From: Gemmatimonadota bacterium | Lineage (GTDB): Bacteria; Gemmatimonadota; Gemmatimonadetes; Longimicrobiales; Longimicrobiaceae | Reading direction: 5' to 3' | DNA length: 64,000 nt | Assembly (NCBI GenBank): GCA_028287185.1 | Contig: JAQBQD010000025.1 | Location: forward strand, 25,207-89,206 | Shown here: positions 9,451 through 17,613 of the stretch, in pieces | How the letters are laid out: each line of letters begins with the position of its first letter | Numbering within the stretch: position 1 is the first letter of the stretch | The notes under the pieces: generated by a model | Told to the model about the DNA's origin: nothing | What the model saw: only the letters and a program-made list of their open reading frames with translations | The model's database searches: none | Program-made: the position numbers and the translations under genes

Positions 9451-10658
9451 GGCGCGCGCCTCCCGGAGACCAGCGACGGCGCGTAGCGGGCCAGCAGCCG
9501 CACGGGCCGCACGATGCGGTACAGCGGGTGCAGCGCGTCGGGAAGCTTCACCGCGTTCCAGTCCTCGGGCGTGGGCAGCGTCAGCCAGCGCCACGCGTAC
9601 AGCGCCCGCTGCGCCGCACCCTCGCGCAGCCGCAGGTTGAACGCCAGGTTCGCGGCCGTCTCCTCCGGCCCGTCGCCGCTCCGGAACAGCACCGCCTGCA
9701 CCTCCGCCGCCATCCCCGCGAGGGCCGGGTCCGCCGAGATCGCCTCGTCCACCTCGGCCGAGACCGGAAGGCCCAGCAGGTCCCGCGCGAGCGCCATGCC
9801 CAGGCAGAGCACCCGGAGCCCGCGCAGCGCCCGCGCCCGCGCGAGCGCCGAGCGGACTGCGTCCGGGTGGGCACGCGCCACCTCGGCGAAGGCGGCGATC
9901 CACTCCAGGCGCGCCCAGCGGTGCTTGGCGCCGTGCAGCGCCAGCGCCAGCAGCAGGTCGTCCGGCGCCGGTGCGGGCACCTCCGCGCCCCCCACGCGCA
10001 CGGGCCGCGCGCGGGCCAGCAGCTCCGCCGTGCCGAGCCGCACGCCGAAGCGAAGCGACGACACGTGCGCGTGCACCTCCACCAGCACGTCCCCGCGCGC
10101 GCTCCACAGCGGGTAGTCGCCGTCCACGCGGCGGAAGGCGCGCTCCTGCCGCGGCGTCCATTCGTGCTCCGCCGCGAAGCCATGCGCCGCAAGCACCTCC
10201 ATCGCCCGGGGCACGTCCGCCGGAGCCACCAGGACGTCGAGGTCCGAGAGCGTGCGCATCGCCAGGTCGCCGTACGCCACGGCCGCCAGCGCGGGGCCCT
10301 TGTATGCCGCCGCCCCGATCCCCGCCGCCGCCAGCATCCCCAGCACGCGGTGCAGCTCGCCCGCCAGCGCGAGGGACCGGCGCGCACCCTCCGCGAACCG
10401 CGCCCGCAGATCCGCCGCGGCCTCCGCCGGCAGCGCGCCCTCCGCCGCGGCGAAGTGCCGGTGCAGCAGGGGAATCATCCGGTGCCGCTCCGCCATCGCC
10501 AGCAGCCGCGCCGGGTCCGGCCCCGCCGCCAGCGCCGCCCGCAGCCGCCGCGCGTGCGCTCCGTCCATCTCCCGCCGCGCGCAGCACAGCAGGATCTCGC
10601 GCTCCGGCCGGGCAATCACGGCGACCTCGGCCGGCGCGTTCCGAAGCGCCTCACCCAC
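9447..10658 (-). CDS. Nucleotidyltransferase-family protein (putative lasso-peptide tailoring)
   Basis: A 403-residue protein of the large nucleotidyltransferase family (NTP_transf_5 type). The central region has an AYKGPALA segment followed by the metal-binding pair in TLSDLDVLVAP (D-x-D), then VEVHAHVSS. Proteins of this family occur in some lasso-peptide clusters next to HPr-like kinases; in the pseudomycoidin cluster the homologue modifies the phosphorylated peptide. A similar role is inferred because a kinase-like gene lies in the same cluster. I chose the GTG at 10658, which has GAGGGA 7 bases upstream; the open frame extends farther, but the extra residues look non-coding. The stop overlaps the exporter start. 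Confidence 0.68.
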   Translation of the reverse strand: MGEALRNAPAEVAVIARPEREILLCCARREMDGAHARRLRAALAAGPDPARLLAMAERHRMIPLLHRHFAAAEGALPAEAAADLRARFAEGARRSLALAGELHRVLGMLAAAGIGAAAYKGPALAAVAYGDLAMRTLSDLDVLVAPADVPRAMEVLAAHGFAAEHEWTPRQERAFRRVDGDYPLWSARGDVLVEVHAHVSSLRFGVRLGTAELLARARPVRVGGAEVPAPAPDDLLLALALHGAKHRWARLEWIAAFAEVARAHPDAVRSALARARALRGLRVLCLGMALARDLLGLPVSAEVDEAISADPALAGMAAEVQAVLFRSGDGPEETAANLAFNLRLREGAAQRALYAWRWLTLPTPEDWNAVKLPDALHPLYRIVRPVRLLARYAPSLVSGRRAP

Positions 10659-10882
10659 GCGCGCATCCCTCGGCGCGTGCGAAGGTCGCCTCGGCGGGTT
10701 GCAGGCGCGGACGGCAGACGCGCAGGCAATCGCCGGATCGACCCGCTCCTCGGCTGGTTTTCCGCCGCCGGGATGCACTCGGGCTCGGGACGGACGCGCC
10801 GTCCCCGCCGAATCCCATCGATCGACCCTCCTCGAGAGCCCCCGCCTCGCGCACGGAGATCTCCGGACGCACCCATCCCCGC

Positions 10883-10934
10883 AGCCTGCGAGGGCAGGCT
10901 GCGTTTCGTTGTCGCGGCGAGTTCATCCGCCCGG
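10883..10934. repeat. Dispersed hairpin element, copy 1
   Basis: AGCCTGC at 10883-10889 pairs with GCAGGCT at 10894-10900 across a GAGG loop. A GTTGTCGC stretch and AGTTCATCCGCCCG (10920-10933) follow. The element sits in the 276-base gap of the RiPP cluster just past the methyltransferase stop. Related sequences lie at 35082-35140 and 40959-41010. Confidence 0.5.
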
Positions 10935-12080
10935 CTACACCCCATACCGGTCCGCCAGGTCCGCCACCCGCGACACCGCGTCCTCCCATCGCGCGAAGGC
11001 GTCGGGGAAGGTGTCGCGCAGCCGCTCCGCGACCCGGCCCACCGTCGCTTCGCCATCCAGGGCCCCCAGCACGAACGCGTCGATGCGCCCCGCCTCTCCC
11101 AGCGCGTGCCGCGCCAGGTGCGAGCGTCTGCGCAGCCGCTCGGGGGTGAGCACCGCGCCGCGGAAGGCGGAATGCGTCGACTCGTCCACCAGGGCGCCGC
11201 CGCGGGTGACGCGGAACGCCCAGCGCCAGACGTACTCGCCGGCCACCGCGTCGGCGCGGATGGAGAGGTGCACGGTGTCGCCGAGCCGCACGGGCACGCC
11301 GCGCGCGCAGGGAAAGAAGGCGGTTCCGTAGATGGTGGGCTCCGCCAGCGGCGAGGTGGAGAGCGTCACGCCCTCCGCCAGCTCGCTCTCGAACCAGGCG
11401 CTGGCGCCGTGCAGGGTGCCCGCCCGCAGGACCGGCATCTCCAGCACGCCCGCGGCGCCCGTCGCGGTCACGGTGCGGTAATCCAGCTCCGCCCATTGCA
11501 TCGGCTCCGCGAGCAGGGCCTCGGGCATGGGGCGCGCCTTGCCCCACGAGTTGAGCGTGCGCCCAAGTGCCGCCGACAGGTCCAGGCCGTACGGCGCGTC
11601 GCTCCACGGGCTCGCGTACCCCGCGTGCGCGTCGGGGGCCTCCACGGCGGCCGCGTACAGCCGCTCGCGCCGGGGGATCATGGCGCCGCCGGGACGCAGC
11701 AGCCGCTCGCGGGCGTCGATCAGCGTCGCCACGCTGCCGTGGAACAGGGGCAGGGCGCCACGCACGTCCGCCACCAGCACGTCCGCCCGCTCGGGCAGCT
11801 CCACCTCGGTGGAAAGGCCCTGGATGAAGGTGATGCGGCCGGCCATGCCGTTGGCCGCGGACAGCTCGCGGGCCACCTGGATCACGTCGTCCGGCTCCAC
11901 GGCGTACACCCGGCGCGCGCCCAGGCGGCACGCCAGCATGGCCAGGATGCCGCTGCCCGTGCCCACGTCCAGCACCACGCAGCCAGGCCGCACCGACACC
12001 TCCAGCGCGCGCGCGTACGCGTCGGTGCGGGGCGCGTCCGCGATCATGCGGCCGTGCGCCTCCAGACCGTAGCCGCTCAC
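10935..12080 (-). CDS. PRMT-like SAM-dependent methyltransferase
   Basis: A 381-residue methyltransferase resembling the protein arginine methyltransferase fold. The N-terminal segment YGLEAHGRMIADAPRTDAY mirrors the Y-x4-H-x-x-M-x-x-D-x-x-R-T-x-x-Y motif of PRMTs. Motif I is VVLDVGTGSGILAM and the acidic residue is in YAVEPDD. The PRMT double-E loop is not conserved: the equivalent region reads VADVRGALPL, so arginine methylation is doubtful. A beta-barrel-like middle follows, then a small helical C-terminal domain. Its GTG overlaps the stop of the kinase-like gene (GTGA), tying it to the RiPP operon. It may methylate the RiPP or another cluster product. Confidence 0.72.
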   Translation of the reverse strand: MSGYGLEAHGRMIADAPRTDAYARALEVSVRPGCVVLDVGTGSGILAMLACRLGARRVYAVEPDDVIQVARELSAANGMAGRITFIQGLSTEVELPERADVLVADVRGALPLFHGSVATLIDARERLLRPGGAMIPRRERLYAAAVEAPDAHAGYASPWSDAPYGLDLSAALGRTLNSWGKARPMPEALLAEPMQWAELDYRTVTATGAAGVLEMPVLRAGTLHGASAWFESELAEGVTLSTSPLAEPTIYGTAFFPCARGVPVRLGDTVHLSIRADAVAGEYVWRWAFRVTRGGALVDESTHSAFRGAVLTPERLRRRSHLARHALGEAGRIDAFVLGALDGEATVGRVAERLRDTFPDAFARWEDAVSRVADLADRYGV

Positions 12081-13084
12081 GCGGGCCTCACCCGGGCGTC
12101 CTCCTCCCGCGGCTCGGGCAGCGCGCCGGCGTCCGCGAGCAGCACGTCGCACAGCTCGTCCAGCCGCGCCGGGTCGTCGCCACGCAGCAGCGCGCGGAGC
12201 GGCACGGTGGCGACCAGCCCGCCCAGCAGGCGCAGGTCGCGGCCGCGCGCGGCCAGGTCCGGAAGCGAAGCCATGTAGGTGTCGGCGACCAGGGAGACGA
12301 GCGCCGCGCGGGGCGGCACGGGCTCGATGCGGGGCCGGCTTGGCACGGGCAGCCCGGCGGCCAGCAGGTAGACGGCGCGAAGGGGCAGGGGCAGGGGCTG
12401 GAAGCGGCCGCGGGCGGCCAGGTCCAGGTAGCGCTTGTCCCACGTGGGGGTCAGCGGGGGCAGCGGGTCGGCCGCGCCGAACACGGCCTCGGCCGAGTCG
12501 GGCCACAGGCGCAGGTGCGGATACGCCGGCTGCACCCGCAGCCCCCCGGGCCCCGGAAGCAGCGCCGCCACGTCGTCGCCCAGCACGGGCACGCCCCGCC
12601 GCGCCAGCGCCGCCGCCGTGGTGCTCTTGCCCGCGCCCGACGCCCCCACCAGCAGCACCGCGCCGCCTCCCACCTGCACCGCGCTGGCGTGCAGGCAGGT
12701 GAGCCCCCGCGCCCGCAGCACGAAGCCCATCACCGGGCCCAGCAGGTAGGTGGCCACGTCCGCCAGCGTCAGGTCCTCGTCCCACCGGCACCAGATGCGC
12801 CTGCCCGCGTCCTCCACGGCGAACTCGGTCCCGTCGCCGTACTGCAGGTGGAACGAGGCGGGGCGGGGCAGGCGGCGCACGGTCAGCGCCGGCACCCCGT
12901 TGCTGGCGAAGTGCGGCGACACGTGCCAGGGCGGGCTTCCGCGCGCGGCCGAGGCGTCCAGGGCGGGGGGAACGTGGCCCAGCACCACGCGCACGTCGCA
13001 CGGCCCCCGCGGCGGGGCGGGGGCCAGGCCGGGAAGCGGCAGGGTGGTGTCGACGTGAAGGCCGTAGAGGACGTACCGGGGCAC
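12077..13084 (-). CDS. HPr-kinase-like protein of lasso-peptide clusters
   Basis: A 335-residue protein with a P-loop (LLVGASGAGKSTTAAAL) in the second half preceded by LHASAVQVGG, then GVPVLGDDVAAL. This His-Ala-Ser/P-loop/Asp-Asp layout is that of HPr kinase/phosphorylase homologues found in lasso clusters. Such kinases phosphorylate a Ser near the precursor C-terminus (paeninodin type). It begins with GTG 20 bases after precursor 1, whose C-terminus offers Ser44, Ser46 and Thr48. The regulatory N-terminal domain of true HPr kinases is replaced by a different domain of about 130 residues. Kinase activity is inferred; related proteins may only act as chaperones. Confidence 0.78.
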   Translation of the reverse strand: MPRYVLYGLHVDTTLPLPGLAPAPPRGPCDVRVVLGHVPPALDASAARGSPPWHVSPHFASNGVPALTVRRLPRPASFHLQYGDGTEFAVEDAGRRIWCRWDEDLTLADVATYLLGPVMGFVLRARGLTCLHASAVQVGGGAVLLVGASGAGKSTTAAALARRGVPVLGDDVAALLPGPGGLRVQPAYPHLRLWPDSAEAVFGAADPLPPLTPTWDKRYLDLAARGRFQPLPLPLRAVYLLAAGLPVPSRPRIEPVPPRAALVSLVADTYMASLPDLAARGRDLRLLGGLVATVPLRALLRGDDPARLDELCDVLLADAGALPEPREEDARVRPA

Positions 13085-13104
13085 GGGCGGATGCGCGGGG
13101 AAGG

Positions 13105-13251
13105 TCAGGTCATGCTGAAGCTGCCGTTGCCCTTGTCGTTCATGTTGTTGGACGTGTTGTTCAGCGTCAGCAGGCGCAGGTCGCCGTACACGGCCACCGC
13201 GGGGCGCTCGTACGGCTTGCGGGGCGTGGCGTCGATGTCGGGACTGTTCAT
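13105..13251 (-). CDS. Lasso-type RiPP precursor 1
   Basis: A 48-residue peptide. The leader carries the lasso recognition pattern Y14-x-x-P17-x-(V)19-x-x-x-G23-x5-T29 (PAVAVYGDLRLLT). With Thr29 at position -2, the core would start at Asn31 and read NNTSNNMNDKGNGSFSMT, with Asp39 as core residue 9. That is the right distance for a nine-residue macrolactam ring, although Asn at core position 1 is unusual. The ATG at 13251 lies 80 bases after cyclase gene 1, and the kinase-like gene follows 20 bases later. The longer open frame upstream is rejected because it overlaps non-coding sequence. Maturation is inferred from motif and neighbours only. Confidence 0.8.
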   Translation of the reverse strand: MNSPDIDATPRKPYERPAVAVYGDLRLLTLNNTSNNMNDKGNGSFSMT

Positions 13252-13331
13252 TCCGTTTCCGTCGATGAAGGGCTTCGGGCCTCCGGCCTTCGCCGTCCGC
13301 CCCGCCGTTCGGGGGCCCCTGTCACGGTTCC

Positions 13332-15167
13332 TCAGCCGTTCGCGGGCTTCGCGGCGCGCGCCCGGAGCCACGCGGACAGGATCAGGGGGCGCATGTGCAG
13401 CGCGGGTGCGCTCCGGTCGTCCGGCCCCGTGCCGCCGGCGTAGCGGGGCAGCGCGGCCCGGTCCACCAGCGCCGCCACCTCGTCCGCCAGGGCCGCCGGC
13501 GGGGGGGCGCCGGCTCCCCGCAGCAGCGCCGGCAGCGGGTCGCGCGCCAGGGGCGTCTTGGGCCGCGCGAGCAGCGCCGGCGGCAGCAGCCCGCGCATCC
13601 CGATCCTCAGCAGCCCCTTGTCATTATACCACTGCGCCGGGGGCATGGACAGGGCCAGCGCGGCGACCCGCACGTCGAAGAAGGGGTGCCGGTACTCCAG
13701 CGGCACGCCCGTGGAGCCCGCGTCGTACTGCTCCAGCCAGTGCGGCCAGTAGGTGGAAGCCAGGCTCCCGTGCGCCTCTGGGCGCGTGGGGTGCGATGCG
13801 GGGGCGGGGACGGCCAGCGCCTCCCACCGCGCCGCCAGGCCCAGCCGACGCCCGGCCTCGGCGCGGATCCACGGCGGCATCGGACTGCGCCACGGCCCCT
13901 CCGCCCGTCGCCGCGCCAGGGTGCGGAAGCCGGGGCGGGGCAGGCGCCGGTGCAGGCGGGTGTACGCTGCGGCCTCGCGCAGGGCCCGCCACGGGTGCCC
14001 CGCGAGCACCAGGCGCGCCAGCCACGACTCCGACTCGCGCAGCACGGGGTCGCCGCCGTCGCCGGTGAGCGCCACGCGGTGGCCGGCCGCCACGGCGCGG
14101 TTCAGGTCCGCGTCGATGGCCAGCAGCACGCCGGCCAGGGGCTGCGGCCGCGACACGCCCGGCTCGCCCATGCGCTCGAACGCGCGGTATCCGTCCGTCG
14201 GGTGGTGATGGATGGGGATGCCCAGCCACTCCGCGGCCAGGGTCGCGTAGCGCTTCTCCTCGTCTTCCCCGGCGCCTCCATCGACCAGCGTGTGCGCGTG
14301 CAGCCGCGTCGTCTCCCGTCCCTCCCCCTCCAGCCGTCGAACGGTGGCCGCAACCGAGGTAGAGTCGCGCCCGCCGCTCAGCAGGATGGCCGCCTCGTCG
14401 GTCCGCAGCCGGTCGCGCACCGCCGTGCCGAAGACCTCGTGGAAGTGCTCCACGTACTGCTCCACGCGCGGATACCGCAGCTCGCCTTCCGTCGGCAGGC
14501 TCCAGTAGCGGCGGATGCGCACCTCGCCGTCCTCCACCGTCATCACGTGCGCGGGCGGCAGCGCGTCCACCGACGCGTAGACCGTCCGCGCGGGGTCCGG
14601 GTTGTATCCGAAGAGCAGGAAGTCCGCGAGCGACCGCTCCGAGACCTCGTCCGAAACCGCCGGATGCAGCAGCAGCACGCCGAGCGTGTTGCCGAAGACG
14701 AGCGTGGAGCCCCGGCGCGCGTGGAAGAGCGAGCGCATGCCGAAGTGGTCGCGGGCGCACACCAGCCGCCGGCGCGGACCGTCCCAGATCGCGAACGCGA
14801 AGTCGCCGATCAGCCGCTCCACGAGCGACTCGCCCCAGGCGGAGTACGCGTGGAGGATCAGCTCGGGGTCCGTCGAGCTTCCGTCCACGTGCCGTCCCGC
14901 CGCCGTCAGAGCCGAGACCAGCTCGCCGCGCCCGTCGATGCGGGCGTCGGCGGCGATCCACACCCCGCCGTCCAGCGTCGCCAGCCCCGTCTCCCGCGCC
15001 GCCTCGCGCGTGGTGCGCAGCAGCGCGATCCCCAGGGCGGCGGGGCCGAGGGCGCGCGCGTCCGTGCCGTCCGGCCCGCGGAAGCGCATGGACTCCGCCA
15101 GCAGCGAGATCTGGGCGCCCTCCGCGGGCGAGCCGTCCAGGTGGACTACCCCGACGATCCCGCTCAC
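13332..15167 (-). CDS. Asparagine-synthetase-like lasso cyclase 1
   Basis: A 611-residue AsnB-like protein. The N-terminal class II glutaminase-like domain begins MSGIVGVVHLDG, so the catalytic Cys2 of true AsnB is Ser2 and glutaminase activity should be lost. The synthetase domain has the ATP-pyrophosphatase loop LLSGGRDST (residues 262-270). Lasso cyclases of this type adenylate an Asp/Glu side chain in the core and join it to the N-terminal amine. The gene starts with GTG, lies 73 bases after precursor 2 and is followed by precursor 1, so it may serve precursor 1. A stretch at 14791-14987 is nearly identical in DNA to cyclase 2. Confidence 0.83.
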   Translation of the reverse strand: MSGIVGVVHLDGSPAEGAQISLLAESMRFRGPDGTDARALGPAALGIALLRTTREAARETGLATLDGGVWIAADARIDGRGELVSALTAAGRHVDGSSTDPELILHAYSAWGESLVERLIGDFAFAIWDGPRRRLVCARDHFGMRSLFHARRGSTLVFGNTLGVLLLHPAVSDEVSERSLADFLLFGYNPDPARTVYASVDALPPAHVMTVEDGEVRIRRYWSLPTEGELRYPRVEQYVEHFHEVFGTAVRDRLRTDEAAILLSGGRDSTSVAATVRRLEGEGRETTRLHAHTLVDGGAGEDEEKRYATLAAEWLGIPIHHHPTDGYRAFERMGEPGVSRPQPLAGVLLAIDADLNRAVAAGHRVALTGDGGDPVLRESESWLARLVLAGHPWRALREAAAYTRLHRRLPRPGFRTLARRRAEGPWRSPMPPWIRAEAGRRLGLAARWEALAVPAPASHPTRPEAHGSLASTYWPHWLEQYDAGSTGVPLEYRHPFFDVRVAALALSMPPAQWYNDKGLLRIGMRGLLPPALLARPKTPLARDPLPALLRGAGAPPPAALADEVAALVDRAALPRYAGGTGPDDRSAPALHMRPLILSAWLRARAAKPANG

Positions 15168-15240
15168 GCGGCTCCGCTGGTTCTCTGCAAGGGGGAGATG
15201 GGCGTGCGGCGGGAGGGTGGGGTGAGCCGCAGGAGGGCGG

Positions 15241-15399
15241 TCAGAAGCCGGTCTTGAATGCCATGTCGATCATGTCCATGCCGCCCACGGTGCCGCCGGA
15301 GGTCTGGGTGAGCAGGCGCATGTCGCCGTAGACGAGCAGACGAGGCGCGTCGTACGGCCGCTTCGCCCGGCTGGGGCTGGTGTCGGAGGTGGGCTTCAT
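15241..15399 (-). CDS. Lasso-type RiPP precursor 2
   Basis: A 52-residue peptide found by translating the gap between the two cyclase genes. The leader shows Y16-x-x-P19-x-L21-x-x-x-G25-x5-T31 (PRLLVYGDMRLLT), very close to precursor 1. The C-terminal part is QTSGGTVGGMDMIDMAFKTGF. The cleavage site is ambiguous. With Thr31 at -2 the first acidic residue is core position 10, outside the usual 7-9. With cleavage after Ser34, Thr33 is at -2, the core begins with Gly35 and Asp42 is residue 8, which fits an eight-residue ring. The ATG at 15399 is 10 bases after cyclase 2, indicating translational linkage. The core shares almost nothing with that of precursor 1. Confidence 0.8.
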   Translation of the reverse strand: MKPTSDTSPSRAKRPYDAPRLLVYGDMRLLTQTSGGTVGGMDMIDMAFKTGF

Positions 15400-15409
15400 C
15401 GTCTCTCCA

Positions 15410-17239
15410 TCAGGAATGCCCGCCGCGCATCCACAGGGTCAGGCAGAGGGGCCGCAGGTCGGCCGTCAGGTCCCGCGAAGGGCTTTCGCCGGCTCCGCCC
15501 GCGTCGCGCGGAACCCGTGATGCATCTACCAGGCCTTCTACCTCCGACCCCACGGTTCGTTCGCCCAGCCACCCCTCGCCGCCGCGGGCCCGCAGCGCAC
15601 GCAGCGGATCGCCCGCCAGCGGGGACTTGCGCCGCTCCACGATCTCCCGGGGAAGCCGGCCGCGCATGGCGAGCCTGACGACCCCCTTGTCGTTGTACCA
15701 CTGCGCCGGCGGCACGGACAGCGCGAACGCCGCCACGCGCACGTCCAGCAGCGGGTGCCCGAGCTCCACCGGCACCCGGGTGAATCCCGGATCGTAGCGG
15801 TACAGGTACGCGGGCCAGAAGGGGTGCGACAGGTGCCGGTACGCCTCCGGCCGCAGGGGATGCGCGGTCCGCCCGGTCTCCCTCGAAGCCGACCGCCGCG
15901 CCGCCCGCTCCCGCACCCCCGCCGCCGCATCCTGCCGGAGCCAGCGCGGGATCTCGACCGTCTCGTCTGCCGGCGACCGGCCGCGGAGCAGGGTGCGCAG
16001 CCCGGGCCGCGGAAACCGTCGGTGGATGCGCGCGTACTCCGCCGCCTCGCGCGCCGCCGTCCAGACCCGTCCGCCCGCGACCAGCCGGGCGAGGCGGGAG
16101 GCGGACTCGCGGAGGGTCGCGTCTCCGCCTTCCCCCGTCAGGCCGACCCGAAAGCCCGCCGCGATGGACGAAAGGTGATCGGCCGTGAAGGCGAGCAGGG
16201 GATCGTCGCTGGGCTCGGGCGTCCGCAGCCCGGGCGTGCCCCATCGCTCAAACGGCGCGTATCCGTCGATGGACCGGTAGCGGATGGGGATTCCGAGCGC
16301 CTCGGCCGCGATCGCGGCGTATCGCCCCTCCCCGTCCGCGATCAGCGGCTCGCCGACGCCGGTGAACGCGTACACGGTCGGTCCCCCGGCCGGCGATCCG
16401 CCGGCGTCCACCGCCACGGCCGCGACGGCGGTGGAGTCCGTTCCCCCGCTCAGCAGGATGGCGGCCCGGTCCACGCGAAGCCGGTCGCGCACGGCGTCGC
16501 CCAGCACGGCGCGGAAGTGCTCGGCGTACTCCTCCGGCCGCGCGTACCGCAGCTCGCCGTCCACCGGCAGCGCCCAGTACCGGCGGATGCGGATCGCCCC
16601 ACCTTCCGCGACCAGCACGTGCGCGGGCGGCAGCGCACGGATCGAGACGAAAGGGGTGGACGACGGATCGGGATCGTAGCCGTGCGCAAGGAAGTCCGCG
16701 AGCGACGCTTCCGACGGCTGCGCGGAGACCCCCGGGTGCGGCAGGATGGCATCCACCGTGTTCCCGAAGACCAGCGCGGAGCCCGTACGCGCGTGGAAGA
16801 ACGGCTTCACGCCGAAGTGGTCGCGCGCGCACACCAGCCGTTGCCGCGGGCCGTCCCACACGGCGAACGCGAAGTCGCCGATCAGCCGCTCCACGAGCGA
16901 CTCCCCCCAGGCGGAATACGCGTGGAGGATCAGCTCGGGGTCCGTCGAGCTTCCGTCCACGTGCCGTCCCGCCGCCGTCAGAGCCGAAACCAGCGCGCCG
17001 CGCCCGTCGATGCGCGCGTCGGCGGCGATCCACACCTCCCCGTCCAGCGTCGCCAGCCCGTCCTCCCGTTCGGACTCCCGCGTCGTCCGCAGCAGCGCGA
17101 TCCCCAGCCCGGCGGGGCCGTACCCACGCGCCTGAACGCAGTCCGGCCCGCGAAAGCGCATGGCCTCCGCGAGCCGCGACACCTGCTCCGCATGCACCAG
17201 GCGCCCGTCCAGATGGACCACGCCCACGATCCCGCTCAC
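15410..17239 (-). CDS. Asparagine-synthetase-like lasso cyclase 2
   Basis: A 609-residue paralogue of cyclase 1 with the same architecture: MSGIVGVVHLDG start (Ser2 in place of the glutaminase Cys), a class II amidotransferase-like domain to about residue 210, and the ATP-binding loop LLSGGTDST at residues 262-270. Residues around 80-145 are nearly identical in the two proteins, while the C-terminal synthetase half is clearly diverged, which suits action on different cores. It starts with GTG about 70 bases after the PqqD-like gene and is followed 10 bases later by precursor 2. Confidence 0.83.
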   Translation of the reverse strand: MSGIVGVVHLDGRLVHAEQVSRLAEAMRFRGPDCVQARGYGPAGLGIALLRTTRESEREDGLATLDGEVWIAADARIDGRGALVSALTAAGRHVDGSSTDPELILHAYSAWGESLVERLIGDFAFAVWDGPRQRLVCARDHFGVKPFFHARTGSALVFGNTVDAILPHPGVSAQPSEASLADFLAHGYDPDPSSTPFVSIRALPPAHVLVAEGGAIRIRRYWALPVDGELRYARPEEYAEHFRAVLGDAVRDRLRVDRAAILLSGGTDSTAVAAVAVDAGGSPAGGPTVYAFTGVGEPLIADGEGRYAAIAAEALGIPIRYRSIDGYAPFERWGTPGLRTPEPSDDPLLAFTADHLSSIAAGFRVGLTGEGGDATLRESASRLARLVAGGRVWTAAREAAEYARIHRRFPRPGLRTLLRGRSPADETVEIPRWLRQDAAAGVRERAARRSASRETGRTAHPLRPEAYRHLSHPFWPAYLYRYDPGFTRVPVELGHPLLDVRVAAFALSVPPAQWYNDKGVVRLAMRGRLPREIVERRKSPLAGDPLRALRARGGEGWLGERTVGSEVEGLVDASRVPRDAGGAGESPSRDLTADLRPLCLTLWMRGGHS

Positions 17240-17308
17240 CGCAGCCTCGGAGTCGAGGGAGAAACCGGGGTCGCAGCCGGCGCGGATCGGACGACCGGCC
17301 CGGCGAGG

Positions 17309-17608
17309 CTAGCCGGCATCTCCGCGGACGTCGACCAGCCCGCGCGCGGCCAGCTCCGCCAGCAGCTCCAGCAGGTCGCGCTCGGCGTCCGCCTCGGCCA
17401 CGTCGTACTCGGCGACGACGGTGTCCCGGATCCGCCGGACGGGGGTGGGCTGCTGAATGAGCTCCCAGATGCGGGCCCCCACGGCGCCCAGCCCGTAGTA
17501 CACCTCGTCGCGCAGGTTCAGGATCACCACCTCGTCGCCCACCTCGGCCGCCACCTGGTCGGCCGTGGCGACGATGACGTCGTCCAGCCCGATCTTCGAA
17601 GCCTCCAT
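17309..17608 (-). CDS. PqqD-family RRE protein (lasso B1)
   Basis: A 99-residue PqqD-like winged-helix protein. The motif EVVILNLRDEVYYGLGAVGARIWELI matches the beta-hairpin and helix of PqqD/RiPP recognition elements. Such proteins bind the precursor leader and hand it to the peptidase and cyclase; in split lasso systems this is the B1 subunit. The ATG at 17608 lies 5 bases after the stop of an upstream secreted-protein gene. The cooperating B2 cysteine peptidase that should remove the leader is not found nearby. Confidence 0.85.
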   Translation of the reverse strand: MEASKIGLDDVIVATADQVAAEVGDEVVILNLRDEVYYGLGAVGARIWELIQQPTPVRRIRDTVVAEYDVAEADAERDLLELLAELAARGLVDVRGDAG

Positions 17609-17613
17609 TCCGC

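Noticed and set aside
9528..12278. Rightward 916-codon open frame across the RiPP cluster
   Set aside because: Antisense to recognised nucleotidyltransferase, methyltransferase and kinase genes; repetitive Arg/His/Gln composition without domains.
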